Positions 52,631 to 60,919 of a stretch of 64,000 nucleotides of DNA are shown here, in pieces; the first letter of the stretch is position 1, and each line of letters opens with the position of its first letter. The DNA is taken from NCBI RefSeq assembly GCF_036030735.1, contig NZ_CP107928.1, positions 8,928,001 through 8,992,000 of the forward strand, given 5' to 3'. The DNA comes from Streptomyces sp. NBC_00425. GTDB lineage: Bacteria > Actinomycetota > Actinomycetes > Streptomycetales > Streptomycetaceae. Position numbers and translations under genes: made by a program. Under the pieces are notes generated by a model that saw nothing but the letters and a program-made list of their open reading frames with translations, did not search any database and was not told where the DNA came from.

Positions 52631-53253
52631 CGGGCCTCCACGGGGTCACGGCCGATCAGATGGTCCACGAGCGCGAGCAGCGCGTCGATCGAGGAGCCGG
52701 CGTCCCGGGCGTCGCAGGTGACCAGCGGTGTCGTGGGCTCCAGGTCCAGCGCCCGGCGCAGCCGCTCCTCGCTGTGGTGACGGGGGGCGTCGGGAAAGGC
52801 GTTGAAGGCGACCGCGTACGGCAGCCCGCTCTCCTCCACCAGCCCCAACACGTCGAACGAGGCGTCGAGGCGGCGGCTGTCGACGAGCACGAGCGCCCCC
52901 AGCGCGCCGTAGGCGATGTCGTCCCACAGGCTCCGGAAGCGTTCCTGACCGGGCGTGCCGAACAGGTACAGCACGACGTCGCCGGGCAGGCTGATCCGGC
53001 CGAAGTCGATGGCGACGGTGGTCGTCGCCTTGTCCCGCACCCCGTCCAGGTCGTCCACCTGCGCCGACGCCTCGGAGAGGGGCTCCTCGGTGTGCAGCGG
53101 GCGGATCTCGGAGACCGAGTCGATCAGCGTCGTCTTGCCCACTCCGAACGGCCCCGCCACCAGGATCTTCACCAGGTCGCGGGCGGCGTCGGGCAGGTGG
53201 ACGGCGCCGGGTCCGCCGGCGCTAGGCGCGGTGTTTGAGGGCGCGGAGGCCAT
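52627..53253 (-). CDS. cvnD: Conservon GTPase CvnD
   Basis: A 208-residue Ras/MglA-like GTPase. The P-loop is VAGPFGVGKTTLIDS (about 33-47), the switch II region YLFGTPGQERFRSLWDDI, and a NKxD-like region VAFNAFPDAPR. In conservons, CvnD works with CvnA-B-C in a eukaryote-like G-protein signalling complex. It overlaps cvnC by 32 bp and the CYP157-like gene by 4 bp. The ATG at 53253 is clear by homology. Confidence 0.93.
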   Translation of the reverse strand: MASAPSNTAPSAGGPGAVHLPDAARDLVKILVAGPFGVGKTTLIDSVSEIRPLHTEEPLSEASAQVDDLDGVRDKATTTVAIDFGRISLPGDVVLYLFGTPGQERFRSLWDDIAYGALGALVLVDSRRLDASFDVLGLVEESGLPYAVAFNAFPDAPRHHSEERLRRALDLEPTTPLVTCDARDAGSSIDALLALVDHLIGRDPVEAR

Positions 53254-53587
53254 CGGCCACTCTCTTCAGCAGGTCGGGGTCGAACCGTTCGGCGGGCGGG
53301 ATCGGCGCACGGGCGAGGACCAGGTCCCGGTCGACGAGACCGGCCGCCAGCACCCGCACCGCGGAGAACGGCAGTCTGAGCAGCGCCGCCGCCTCCACCA
53401 CCGCCAGGGAACCGTCCTCCAGGGTTTCCAGCAGGGCGAGTTCGGCGGCGGAGAGCCCGGCGGGCAGCGGTGCGTCGGTGCGGGCGAGCACCGACAGCCG
53501 CTCCAGGTGGGGGCGGCTGGGCCGGGCCACACCGCCGGTCGACAGATACGCGGGAACCAGAGGACGGCCGGCCGGGCGTCCGGTCAT
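53222..53587 (-). CDS. cvnC: Conservon DUF742 protein CvnC
   Basis: A 121-residue DUF742 protein. The winged-helix-like core contains LALLETLEDGSLAVVEAAALLRLPFSAVRVLAAGLVDRDLV (spaced across about 48-88) and ends LKRVADGLRAL. The length and start MTGRPAGRPLVPAY are typical. It overlaps cvnB by 4 bp (ATGA) and cvnD by 32 bp. Confidence 0.92.
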   Translation of the reverse strand: MTGRPAGRPLVPAYLSTGGVARPSRPHLERLSVLARTDAPLPAGLSAAELALLETLEDGSLAVVEAAALLRLPFSAVRVLAAGLVDRDLVLARAPIPPAERFDPDLLKRVADGLRALKHRA

Positions 53588-54006
53588 GCCGGCGGGTTGT
53601 CGTCGGCTCCTCGGGACGGGGCTGCCATCGCCTTCTCGCCCAGTCGGGCCACCTGGGAGTGCACCCGGTGCGCCAGCAGGTCCAGCCGCACCTCGCCGTC
53701 GCCGTAGGCGGCCACACAGGTGCCGTGGTCGGTCGGAACGATCAGCACGTACCCGTGGTCCGACTCGATGACGATCTGCCGGACGTCGGCCGTCTCATGG
53801 TCGGCGAACGCGGCCGCCGCCGTCCGGCAGGCGCCCTGCACGGTGCTGGTGATGGCGGCCACCCGCTCGGCCGACGGCTGGGAGAGGGCGTCGGTGTATC
53901 CGGTCACGAGCCCGTCCCGGGTCAGCATGACGGCGGCCACCACGTGCGGCACCTGCAGGACCGGTTCCAGCACCCATGCCGTGTCACCCGTGTTGCGGCT
54001 GGTCAT
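53584..54006 (-). CDS. cvnB: Conservon Roadblock/LC7 protein CvnB
   Basis: A 140-residue Roadblock/LC7 protein of the kind that binds MglA-like GTPases. It has VPHVVAAVMLTRDGLVTGYT and VIVPTDHGTCVAAYGDGEVR (approximate reading; the sequence is YVLIVPTDHGTCVAAYGDGE). It overlaps cvnA and cvnC by 4 bp each. Confidence 0.93.
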   Translation of the reverse strand: MTSRNTGDTAWVLEPVLQVPHVVAAVMLTRDGLVTGYTDALSQPSAERVAAITSTVQGACRTAAAAFADHETADVRQIVIESDHGYVLIVPTDHGTCVAAYGDGEVRLDLLAHRVHSQVARLGEKAMAAPSRGADDNPPA

Positions 54007-55439
54007 CGGGCCGCTCCCCCTTCGTCGTCGGTCTGGTCGGTCTGGTCGGCGGGCGCGTCCCCCGTGCCGCCCGCCCCGGTGTTCCCCGTGGCGGCGCGGG
54101 CCGCCGCCGTGCCGGACTGCAGTGCGCCGAGCGCCGCGGCGGCCTCCTCCGGGCTGCGCGCCGGACGACGCTGAGGCGTCCGCTCCGGCGTCCGCTCCGG
54201 CGTCGGTGCCGGCGCCGCGGACCGGGTGCGGCGTCTGCGCTGCGGCAGGCCGTCGTCCTCGTCCTGCGGCGCGTGGTGTCCCGGCGCCGGCTCCCGTTCC
54301 GGTGCACCGGTCTCGGCGCCGTACGCGTGGGAGGGGCCGGGAGGGTCGGGGAGGGCCTGGCGCGCGGTGCGTGTCGTGCGCGGGGCGCTCGCGGCCGGCG
54401 GCCGCTCGGCCGGGTCGAGGTGGCTGAGGAGGTGGGTGTCGACCCGCAGCACCGCCCGCACACCGCCGTACGGGGAGGCCGAGGAGACGTCCACGCCGAG
54501 GTCGAACTGGCGGGTCAGCCGGCCGATCGCGGCCAGTCCCATGCGGGGCGGGTCGCCGAGGTCGGTCAGCAGGATGGGCTCGTCGCCTGCCACCAGCCGC
54601 TGGGCGCGCTCGCGTTCGTCCCGGGTCATGCCGAGGCCCGCGTCGTCGACGGTGACGCACACACCGTGGTGCACGTGCTGCAGACTGACCACGACGTCGG
54701 TGTCCGGAGCGGAGTGCCGGAGGGCGTTGTCGAGCAGCTCGGCGACGATGATGGCGACCGGTTCGACGGCGTGCGAGACCAGGGCGGTGCCGGGCTCGAG
54801 GTGGTTGTGGACCTGGACCCGGTGATAGCCGGCGAGCCGGGCCTGACCGCCGGTCACCGCGTCCACCAGGTGGGACTCCTCGCGGGCCAGCCCGACCCAG
54901 GCCCCGCACACCACGGCGGTGACCTGCGCGCGCCGCAGCGACTGCTCGTTCTCGTGGTCGAGTCGGAACAGGGTCTGTGCCAACTCCGGTTCGTCGTAGC
55001 GCTGTTGCAGTCCGCGCAGCGCGTCCTGCAGGCGGTACAGGGCCGCCTGGATCTCCCGGACGGCGCCGCGCATCCCGGCCTGCGCCGCGGCGTCGACGGA
55101 CGTGCGCTGGGCGGCTGTCTCGGCCTGCAGCGCCAGCACCACGTTCTCCAGGGCGATGCCCAGCGGGGTGCCGGCGGTGAGCGGCTGGAGCGGGCCCGGC
55201 ACGGTGACGTGCGGATGGGCGACGCGACGGGCGGCGGCGGGCACGCGCCGGGTCGCCAGGTGCTCCACCTCCGCCGTGACCGCCTTGAGGGAGCCGTCGA
55301 GTCGGGTGCGCAGCGCGGCGATCTCCGCTCGCTGCCGGGCCTGCCGCCGCCGCGCGCGCAGCAGCCCGCCGGCCAGGGCGAGCGCGGACAGCGTGCCGGC
55401 GGTGAGGCCGCCGGCCGCCAGGTCCGGCAATTCGATCAT
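54003..55439 (-). CDS. cvnA: Conservon sensor kinase-like protein CvnA
   Basis: A 478-residue membrane-anchored protein. One transmembrane segment (LTAGTLSALALAGGLL) is followed by a cytoplasmic helical region and an HATPase (about 225-350) with N box IVAELLDNALRHSAPDT and VDDAGLGMT. The Pro/Thr-rich C-terminal 120 residues look disordered. Conservon CvnA proteins sense an unknown signal and transmit through CvnB-D. The ATG at 55439 gives the usual short N-terminus. A 16-bp palindrome lies 54-69 bp upstream. Confidence 0.92.
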   Translation of the reverse strand: MIELPDLAAGGLTAGTLSALALAGGLLRARRRQARQRAEIAALRTRLDGSLKAVTAEVEHLATRRVPAAARRVAHPHVTVPGPLQPLTAGTPLGIALENVVLALQAETAAQRTSVDAAAQAGMRGAVREIQAALYRLQDALRGLQQRYDEPELAQTLFRLDHENEQSLRRAQVTAVVCGAWVGLAREESHLVDAVTGGQARLAGYHRVQVHNHLEPGTALVSHAVEPVAIIVAELLDNALRHSAPDTDVVVSLQHVHHGVCVTVDDAGLGMTRDERERAQRLVAGDEPILLTDLGDPPRMGLAAIGRLTRQFDLGVDVSSASPYGGVRAVLRVDTHLLSHLDPAERPPAASAPRTTRTARQALPDPPGPSHAYGAETGAPEREPAPGHHAPQDEDDGLPQRRRRTRSAAPAPTPERTPERTPQRRPARSPEEAAAALGALQSGTAAARAATGNTGAGGTGDAPADQTDQTDDEGGAAR

Positions 55440-55889
55440 CGATTGGGTCCAGGGGGTCGGGCGTCGTCGGTTGCGGGGCAGGCGTGCGTTCGGTGCCCGA
55501 ACGGGCACTCGCAGCACAGTACACACCGTCGTTGATCGATCCCGCACCGTCGGGCGAGACTTCGCGCCAAAGCGCCCGGCATCTGTTCGCTTGTGCGTCG
55601 ACTGTCGGAATTGCCGTGCGCGGCGCTGGAGTTGGCCGCATGTCCGCGGTTCTGCGGCGGTACCGCAGTGCTGCCGCGGGCCGGGTGCGGCCGGGACGCG
55701 GGCCCGCCGCCGTCCGCGCCGCCGGACGGGGGCCGCGCTCACCGGCTCCGGTGAGCGCGCGGGGCCGCACCGTGCCCGCCGGTCCCGGCGCGCGGTGGGT
55801 GGCCCCGGCCCGCCCGTATCCTGCATCCCTCATCCTTCATCGCGCGTCGTCCGCGACGGGACTAGCCGGGACGCCGCGCACCTGACGCA
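55440..55889. other. 450-bp intergenic region upstream of the conservon
   Basis: No gene is supported on either strand; the frames present have no coding bias. It contains the conservon promoter region and the palindrome at 55493. Confidence 0.6.
55493..55508. promoter_or_regulatory. Palindrome upstream of cvnA
   Basis: GTGCCCG and CGGGCAC flank AA. The site is 54-69 bp upstream of the cvnA ATG, a position suited to repression of the whole six-gene conservon. Confidence 0.5.
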
Positions 55890-56357
55890 TCAGGGCCCGC
55901 ACACCGGCCTCAGGACGGCCAGTGTGCCGTTGGCCTGACGCAGTGCCAGTTCCAGGGTGGCCGGCGCGTGCAGCGCGCCGCTGCCGTCCGGTGGGACCAG
56001 CCACTCCAGGAACCGGGCGGCCCGGTAGGGCGGGGGCACCGCGACCCAGGAGCCCCGGCCGGCGTACCGCAGTCCGGACCCGATCCAGCGGCTGCCGGGG
56101 TCGGGGGGCAGGAAGAAGCCGACGCGGTGGGCGGCGGTGTCCACGAGCGTGGGACCCGGTGTGGGGCGCGAGGCCTGCCACAGCAGGTCCAGGGTGAGCA
56201 GCCCCAGCCGGTCGGGGACGCTCAGCACGTCCCAGTAACGCCCCGCTTCCAGCAGCGTGATCCCGTCGCCCTGGTCCCACTCCCGCTTGCACGACCGCGG
56301 ATCCGTCGCGGCGGCGGCGAGCCACTCCACGCCGCGCATCCACATCGCATCGATCAT
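55890..56357 (-). CDS. Small protein resembling Streptomyces Prim-Pol-like N-domains
   Basis: A 155-residue protein. EWDQGDGITLLEAGRYWDVLSVPDRLGL and VDTAAHRVGFFLPPDPGSRWIGSGLRYAGRGSWVAVPPP (in parts) match the pattern of small streptomycete proteins often annotated as bifunctional DNA primase/polymerase, but metal-binding motifs of true primases are not evident. It is probably a regulatory or structural offshoot; the function is unknown. The ATG at 56357 overlaps the stop of an upstream 7-codon ORF. Confidence 0.6.
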   Translation of the reverse strand: MIDAMWMRGVEWLAAAATDPRSCKREWDQGDGITLLEAGRYWDVLSVPDRLGLLTLDLLWQASRPTPGPTLVDTAAHRVGFFLPPDPGSRWIGSGLRYAGRGSWVAVPPPYRAARFLEWLVPPDGSGALHAPATLELALRQANGTLAVLRPVCGP

Positions 56358-56377
56358 GTCGGCATCGCATCGCTCAT
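56354..56377 (-). CDS. Seven-codon upstream ORF, coupled to the Prim-Pol-like gene
   Basis: ATG (56377), then codons for MSDAMPT, then TGA overlapping the next ATG as ATGA. GGAG lies 5 nt upstream, whereas the downstream gene has no ribosome site of its own. It could be a translational-coupling leader. It may instead be coincidental, since several ATGs lie close together. Confidence 0.35.
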   Translation of the reverse strand: MSDAMPT

Positions 56378-56530
56378 GTCGGCTCCGTGTGACTCCACCG
56401 GCGACCGCATGCCGCCCGGCATATGCATGCTTGTAGATATTTCTACGTGGCGGAAGGGGTGGCGGACCGTGGCGTTTCGGTGTGTTTCGTTCGAGCCCCG
56501 CGCCGCTGTTCGGCTCGGGGCTTGCGGCTG

Positions 56531-56926
56531 TCACGCCCGTCCGGCGCCGCCCTGCGGCACGGGCAGCCCCGCACGGCCGTGGGGCACCGGCAGCGGCTGC
56601 TCGGACTGGCGCAGCTCGGCCAGCAACTCGTTCTGCCCGGCGAGGAGTTCGGTGAGGATGCGGCGGGCGGCCCGCAGCAGTTCGGCCACGTCGCCGCCCG
56701 CCAGCGCGTAGCTGACGGTCGAGCCCTCCCGGATCGACACGACGATCCCCGACCGGCGCAGCACCGCCAGCTGCTGGGAGAGGCTGGAGGGCTCGATCTC
56801 GATCTCGGCGAGCAGGTCCCGCACGGCGACGGGCCCGTTCTGCAGCAGTTCGAGGACCCTGATCCGCACGGGGTGTCCGAGCATGCGGAAGAACTCGGCC
56901 TTCGCCTGGTAGAGGGGAACCTGCAT
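56531..56926 (-). CDS. ArsR/SmtB-family transcriptional regulator
   Basis: A 131-residue winged-helix regulator. AEFFRMLGHPVRIRVLELLQ leads to the recognition helix region SSLSQQLAVLRRSGIVVS and wing EGSTVSYALAG. No Cys-x-Cys metal site is seen, so a non-metal or redox signal is likelier. The C-terminus is Pro/Arg-rich. The ATG at 56926 follows AGGGAG. A candidate operator is at 57084-57097. Confidence 0.85.
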   Translation of the reverse strand: MQVPLYQAKAEFFRMLGHPVRIRVLELLQNGPVAVRDLLAEIEIEPSSLSQQLAVLRRSGIVVSIREGSTVSYALAGGDVAELLRAARRILTELLAGQNELLAELRQSEQPLPVPHGRAGLPVPQGGAGRA

Positions 56927-57083
56927 GGTCGCTCGCTCCCTGCCGTGTTCGGTGGGGTGGATCTCGAGGGCGCGGCGGCCGCCCGGCTGTCCGTGCGCCG
57001 CCGCGCGCGACGTGCCGCGCCTCGATCCTGATGGTTGCGGGCTCCGCACACCCGTGTGATGCGCTGATCTGGATGTGTCGAGA

Positions 57084-57097
57084 TGAAGACATCTTCA
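57084..57097. promoter_or_regulatory. Candidate ArsR operator
   Basis: TGAAGA and TCTTCA flank CA (14 bp), upstream of the ArsR gene in an AT-rich stretch. Confidence 0.5.
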
Positions 57098-57155
57098 ATT
57101 CGAGGGTGTGCGAAGCCGGCGGCCGTCCGCCCGTGAGGTCCGGGCGTCCGGCCGA

Positions 57156-57530
57156 CTAGACCTCGAGCTCGGCCTCGATCCGCTTGAGCTGGTGGCGGGC
57201 CATCGCCAGGTTGGACCGTTCGCGGTCCAGCACCAGGTACATGAACAAGCCACTTCCGCCACGGCCCTTGAGCAGTCGGATGAGGTGGTACTGGTTCGCG
57301 AGGGTGATCAGGACATCCTCGATCTCGCCCTTGAGCCCCAGGTGATCCATGGTGCGCACCTTGGCGCGGATCACGTCGGTGTTGCCGGCCGCGGCGACGG
57401 TCAGGTCGAGATCCTTGCCTCCGCCGAGCGTGCCGAGTGCCATGCCGCTGGTGTAGTCCACGACGGCGACCCCCAATGCCCCCTCGATCGCCGTCATCGT
57501 CTCCTTCATCGAGATCTCCACGTTCGCCAT
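57156..57530 (-). CDS. Free-standing Roadblock/LC7 (MglB-like) protein
   Basis: A 124-residue protein with the longin-like Roadblock fold: [20 protein letters not shown] is the signature second strand and turn, and [20 protein letters not shown] the late strands. MglB-type proteins regulate MglA GTPases; the nearest GTPase is CvnD, but this gene is separate from the conservon. The ATG at 57530 has GGAGAAG 4 nt upstream. It may serve another G-protein system. Confidence 0.85.
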   Translation of the reverse strand: MANVEISMKETMTAIEGALGVAVVDYTSGMALGTLGGGKDLDLTVAAAGNTDVIRAKVRTMDHLGLKGEIEDVLITLANQYHLIRLLKGRGGSGLFMYLVLDRERSNLAMARHQLKRIEAELEV

Positions 57531-57901
57531 GACGCTTCTCCTGCCGGTTGCGCGGGCCGGGCTCCTCCGGCTCCCCTGATGCACCGACCGTACGAAGGGC
57601 GTCCTCCTACCGGGTGATGTGCTCCGGGACTGGCTCAAGTGGCTTCGCAACGCGAAGGTCTCTGCACGCAATTGACCGCGAGAACGAGGCAATTGAACGG
57701 ATACGCGGTGGGCGGTGGGAACGCGGGCTCGACGCTGATCGAAGGCCGGTCACGACGGCCGCCGGGCTCGGTGCTCCTTCTGCTGCGCCCGGAGGGTGGC
57801 GCGCTCGCCCGCCCGGGTGCAGGATGTACCTTCATTGACAGGAATCCTGTCGATCGAGCGACGCCGATCGGCGATTCCTCACCGCGAGAACGGGACCGAC
57901 C
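57531..57901. other. 371-bp divergent intergenic region
   Basis: No gene. It contains an inverted repeat CTTCGC-AAC-GCGAAG (57643-57657), two GCAATTGA direct repeats near 57668-57700, and the esterase operator at 57837. Confidence 0.5.
57837..57851. promoter_or_regulatory. TetR-like operator upstream of the esterase gene
   Basis: GACAGGA and TCCTGTC are perfect inverses around one A. The left arm overlaps a TTGACA -35-like box (57835-57840). It lies 51-65 bp upstream of the ATG at 57902. Confidence 0.6.
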
Positions 57902-58798
57902 ATGCCGCTCAGCCCCCGCATCCAGGCCAGGGCCGTCCAACTGCTGCTCGGCGGGGTGATGTCCCGCGTGCACCAGGATCTGCGCTTCTCGGACGTGCCC
58001 AGGAACACGCAGACGCTCCGGGTGGAGACCGGTGCCGGTCCGGTGGCCTGCACCGTCTACCGGCCACCGGTCGTCGCCGACCCGCCGGCCCCCGTCTACG
58101 TCAACTTCCACGGCGGCGGCTTCGTCGTGGCGCGTGCGGAGCAGGACGACCATCTGTGCCGCTGCATAGCCTCCACGGCGGGCTGCGTCGTGATCAACGT
58201 GGACTACGCCGTCGCCCCGCAGCGGCCGTACCCCGCCGCCGTCACCCAGGCCTACGACGTGACCGCGTGGGTGGCCGAGAACGGCGAGGCGCACGGCTGG
58301 GACGGATCCCGGCTGGCCGTCGGCGGCCACAGCGCCGGCGCCAACCTGACCGCCGCGGTGTGCCGCACGGCCCGGGACCGCGGCGCCTTCTCACCGCGCC
58401 TGCAGATCATCGACTCCGCGCCGCTCGACATGGTCACCGACCCGGCGGCCAAGACGGCCCGTACGGCCAAGCCGCTGCTCACCCCGTGGCTCATGCGGGC
58501 ATTCACCGGCGCCTACGTGCCCGATCCCGCCGATCGCGCCCACCCGCTCGTCTCGCCGGGCCTTGCCGACGACCTCGCCGGACTGCCGCCCGCCCTGGTC
58601 GTCGTCGCGGAGAACGACCGCCTCCGCGACGAGGGCGACGCCTACGCCAGGGCTCTGGAGGCCGCTGGCGTGCCCGTCACCCACCGCGTGTTCGCGGACG
58701 TCGACCACTACTTCACCCACACCGGGCCCGTGCCGGCGGCGAAGGAGGCCATCGCGCTGATGGCCGCCACGCTGCGCTCGGCACTGGCCGCCGGTTGA
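57902..58798 (+). CDS. HSL-family carboxylesterase (alpha/beta hydrolase)
   Basis: A 298-residue soluble esterase. The oxyanion motif NFHGGGFVVA (70-79), nucleophile Ser144 in GGHSAGANL, and the acid/base residues near ENDRLRDEGD and DVDHYFTH complete the triad. The substrate is unknown; the family favours short acyl esters. The ATG at 57902 follows ACGGGACC. A TetR-like operator lies just upstream, but no TetR gene is adjacent. Confidence 0.9.
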   Translation: MPLSPRIQARAVQLLLGGVMSRVHQDLRFSDVPRNTQTLRVETGAGPVACTVYRPPVVADPPAPVYVNFHGGGFVVARAEQDDHLCRCIASTAGCVVINVDYAVAPQRPYPAAVTQAYDVTAWVAENGEAHGWDGSRLAVGGHSAGANLTAAVCRTARDRGAFSPRLQIIDSAPLDMVTDPAAKTARTAKPLLTPWLMRAFTGAYVPDPADRAHPLVSPGLADDLAGLPPALVVVAENDRLRDEGDAYARALEAAGVPVTHRVFADVDHYFTHTGPVPAAKEAIALMAATLRSALAAG

Positions 58799-58842
58799 CG
58801 CGACTGCGGCTCGTCCGGCCGCCGAGATGAGCGTCGGACCGG

Positions 58843-59982
58843 TCAGCGGGCGGGGCTCCGCCGGGCGGACGGCGCCGCGGTGGAGGCGCGGACGACCAGG
58901 TCGACCGGCGGGTCGCTCGCCGGCAGGGGCGGAGCGTCCGGGTTCTCGATGACGTGCACGAGACGTTTGAGGCCGTCCTGCGCCACGGCGTCGAACGGCT
59001 GCGGCACCGTGGTGAGGGGAGGCGTCACGAACGCGGCGACCGGGATGTCGTCGAAGCCGACGACGCTGATGTCCTCGGGCACCCGGACGCCGGCTTCCGC
59101 CAGTGCGCGGATCAGGCCGATCGCCATGTCGTCGTTGGCCGCGAACACCGCGGTGACGTCACCGTCCGCGGCGAGGGCGCGGCCCGCCGCGTACCCGGAC
59201 GCGGCGGACCAGTCACCCTCGACCACCGGCGGCACCGTTCTGCCGTGCGCCGTCAGTGCCGTCCGCCAGCCCTCCAGCCGGTCCCGCGCGGCGTACCAGC
59301 GTTGCGGCCCAGCCAGGTGATGGACCGTCACATGCCCCAGTCCCAGCAGGTGTTCGGTGGCGATCCGGGCCATCCGGTCGGCGCCGTGGCCCGCGGTCAG
59401 CACCCCGGGGGCGACGACGGGCGAGGGTGCGCTGAGCACCAGCACGGGCACGTCGACGTGGAGGCGGCCGTCGCCGTCGGCCTCCTGCCGGCGCCGCTCG
59501 TCCACCGCGGCCGGCTGCTCCGGCCGGTCCTGCCAGTCGTCCTGCGTGTCCTCACCGTCCCGCTCGTCGATCGGTTCGGAGATGACGATGCCGTCGACGC
59601 CCTGGTCGAGGAGCGAGCCGACCGCCCCCGCGACGCCCGCGGGATCGCCTTCCACCGTGTTGACCACGCGGAGCGCGTACCCGGTGTCCCTGACGGCCCG
59701 CTCGACGCCCATGAGCAGGGAGGCGGGACCGTAGAGGGCGGTGCCCAGCGTCACCACGCCGATGGCCCGGGTCCGTCCCGAGGCCAGCGCCCGGGCGGCG
59801 TTGTTGCGCCGGTAGCCGAGTTCTTCGGCGGCCTGGAGGACGCGTCGGCGCACCTCCGCGGAGACGTACTGCTCGTCGTTGAAAACCCGCGAGACCGTCT
59901 TCTGGGAGACGCCGGCGAGGCGGGCCACGTCGACGCTCCGCGGCGTCGCGGAGGCTGCGCCTCGTCCCGTCGCCCGCTGCAT
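58843..59982 (-). CDS. LacI/GalR-family regulator with a hydrophilic insertion
   Basis: A 379-residue regulator. The helix-turn-helix is at SVDVARLAGVSQKTVSRVFN (16-35), with the hinge helix NNAARALASG and a periplasmic-binding-protein-like sensor. Residues about 139-175 (EDTQDDWQDRPEQPAAVDER region) are a strongly charged insertion between two strands of the sensor that normally join directly. The C-terminal half (ISVVGFDDIPVAAFVTPPLTT) is typical. The sugar is unknown. The ATG at 59982 has AGGGGG 6 nt upstream. Confidence 0.88.
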   Translation of the reverse strand: MQRATGRGAASATPRSVDVARLAGVSQKTVSRVFNDEQYVSAEVRRRVLQAAEELGYRRNNAARALASGRTRAIGVVTLGTALYGPASLLMGVERAVRDTGYALRVVNTVEGDPAGVAGAVGSLLDQGVDGIVISEPIDERDGEDTQDDWQDRPEQPAAVDERRRQEADGDGRLHVDVPVLVLSAPSPVVAPGVLTAGHGADRMARIATEHLLGLGHVTVHHLAGPQRWYAARDRLEGWRTALTAHGRTVPPVVEGDWSAASGYAAGRALAADGDVTAVFAANDDMAIGLIRALAEAGVRVPEDISVVGFDDIPVAAFVTPPLTTVPQPFDAVAQDGLKRLVHVIENPDAPPLPASDPPVDLVVRASTAAPSARRSPAR

Positions 59983-60114
59983 GGTGTCCCCCTGTGGCCT
60001 TGGATGCGAACCGATGATGCCAGACCCGGGGCGCTGACCGGCGACGAGGTCCACCCAGGTGCGCGCCGGGACCCACGCGTACGCCGGGCGAGCCTCGGTT
60101 CCACGGCAGCGGTC

Positions 60115-60690
60115 CTACGGCAGCCATTTCTCCAGGGCGCCGATGAGACGGTCGAGCGCGGGCTCGTCGGCGGAGCGGTCCGTCATGATCGTGCGGCCGT
60201 CGAACTGGAGGGCGTACTGGAACTTGTCCGCGGAACCCAGGTCCGTCGTGAACGCGGGGACGTCGTCGAGCGCGGGGTCGCCGAGCAGCGTGCGCAGGTG
60301 CGTGAACTGCTCCGCGGTGGTGCGGCGCACCGCGGAGCGGCCCTTGTCGGTGGTACGGACGGTTCCGTCACCCCGGACCGTGACCTCCTGGTTCACCCCG
60401 GCGAAGCCACCACTGACGGTCATGACCACCAGTTTCTGGTCCGGGCCGGTGACGGGCACCGGCGAGGGACGCGCAGACGCGGAGGCGGTCGCGGAAGGGG
60501 AGGGGGAAGGGGAGGCCGACGGAGCAGGAGCGGACGGGGAGGGCGGGGCGGACGACGAGGCGGGGGAGGCGGTCGCCGTGACGGAGGCCGTGTGCGCCGG
60601 CTCCGCGTTGCGCCCGTCGTCCCCGGGCGAGCAGCCGACCAGGACCAGCACGCCGGCCGCGCACATCATCGCCGCACTCCGAGCGAGCAC
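60115..60690 (-). CDS. Emfourin-like lipoprotein (putative M4 protease inhibitor)
   Basis: A 191-residue lipoprotein. The signal peptide ends in lipobox LVLVGC (Cys20). A Ser/Pro/Ala-rich linker (about 35-70) follows, then a domain of about 105 residues starting KLVVMTVSGGFAGVNQEVTV and ending LDRLIGALEKWLP, with the DKFQYALQFDGRT segment. This pattern matches the emfourin family of protein inhibitors of M4 peptidases. The window also encodes two M4 proteases (42935 and 63270). A surface-anchored inhibitor could protect the cell from its own protease. The GTG at 60690 is chosen to give a complete lipoprotein signal. Confidence 0.75.
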   Translation of the reverse strand: MLARSAAMMCAAGVLVLVGCSPGDDGRNAEPAHTASVTATASPASSSAPPSPSAPAPSASPSPSPSATASASARPSPVPVTGPDQKLVVMTVSGGFAGVNQEVTVRGDGTVRTTDKGRSAVRRTTAEQFTHLRTLLGDPALDDVPAFTTDLGSADKFQYALQFDGRTIMTDRSADEPALDRLIGALEKWLP

Positions 60691-60919
60691 CCTGCACCCC
60701 CGCGTCCCGACAGTCGGACAGTCGTCGTAACAGAGTGCCCGGAGGGCGTCGAACGTAACCGGCGCACCCCGTACGGGGACTTCACGCGCGGGAGCCGGAA
60801 GGCGGGAGGGCGGACGAGGCGCGCGGCCCGGCCCGGCGGCGCGGCTTCGGGTCGGTCCGGCCCGGATCGGCCCGGCCCGGCTTGCGGCGGGGCCGAGGGA
60901 GCGGGCAGGGTCATGTGCC

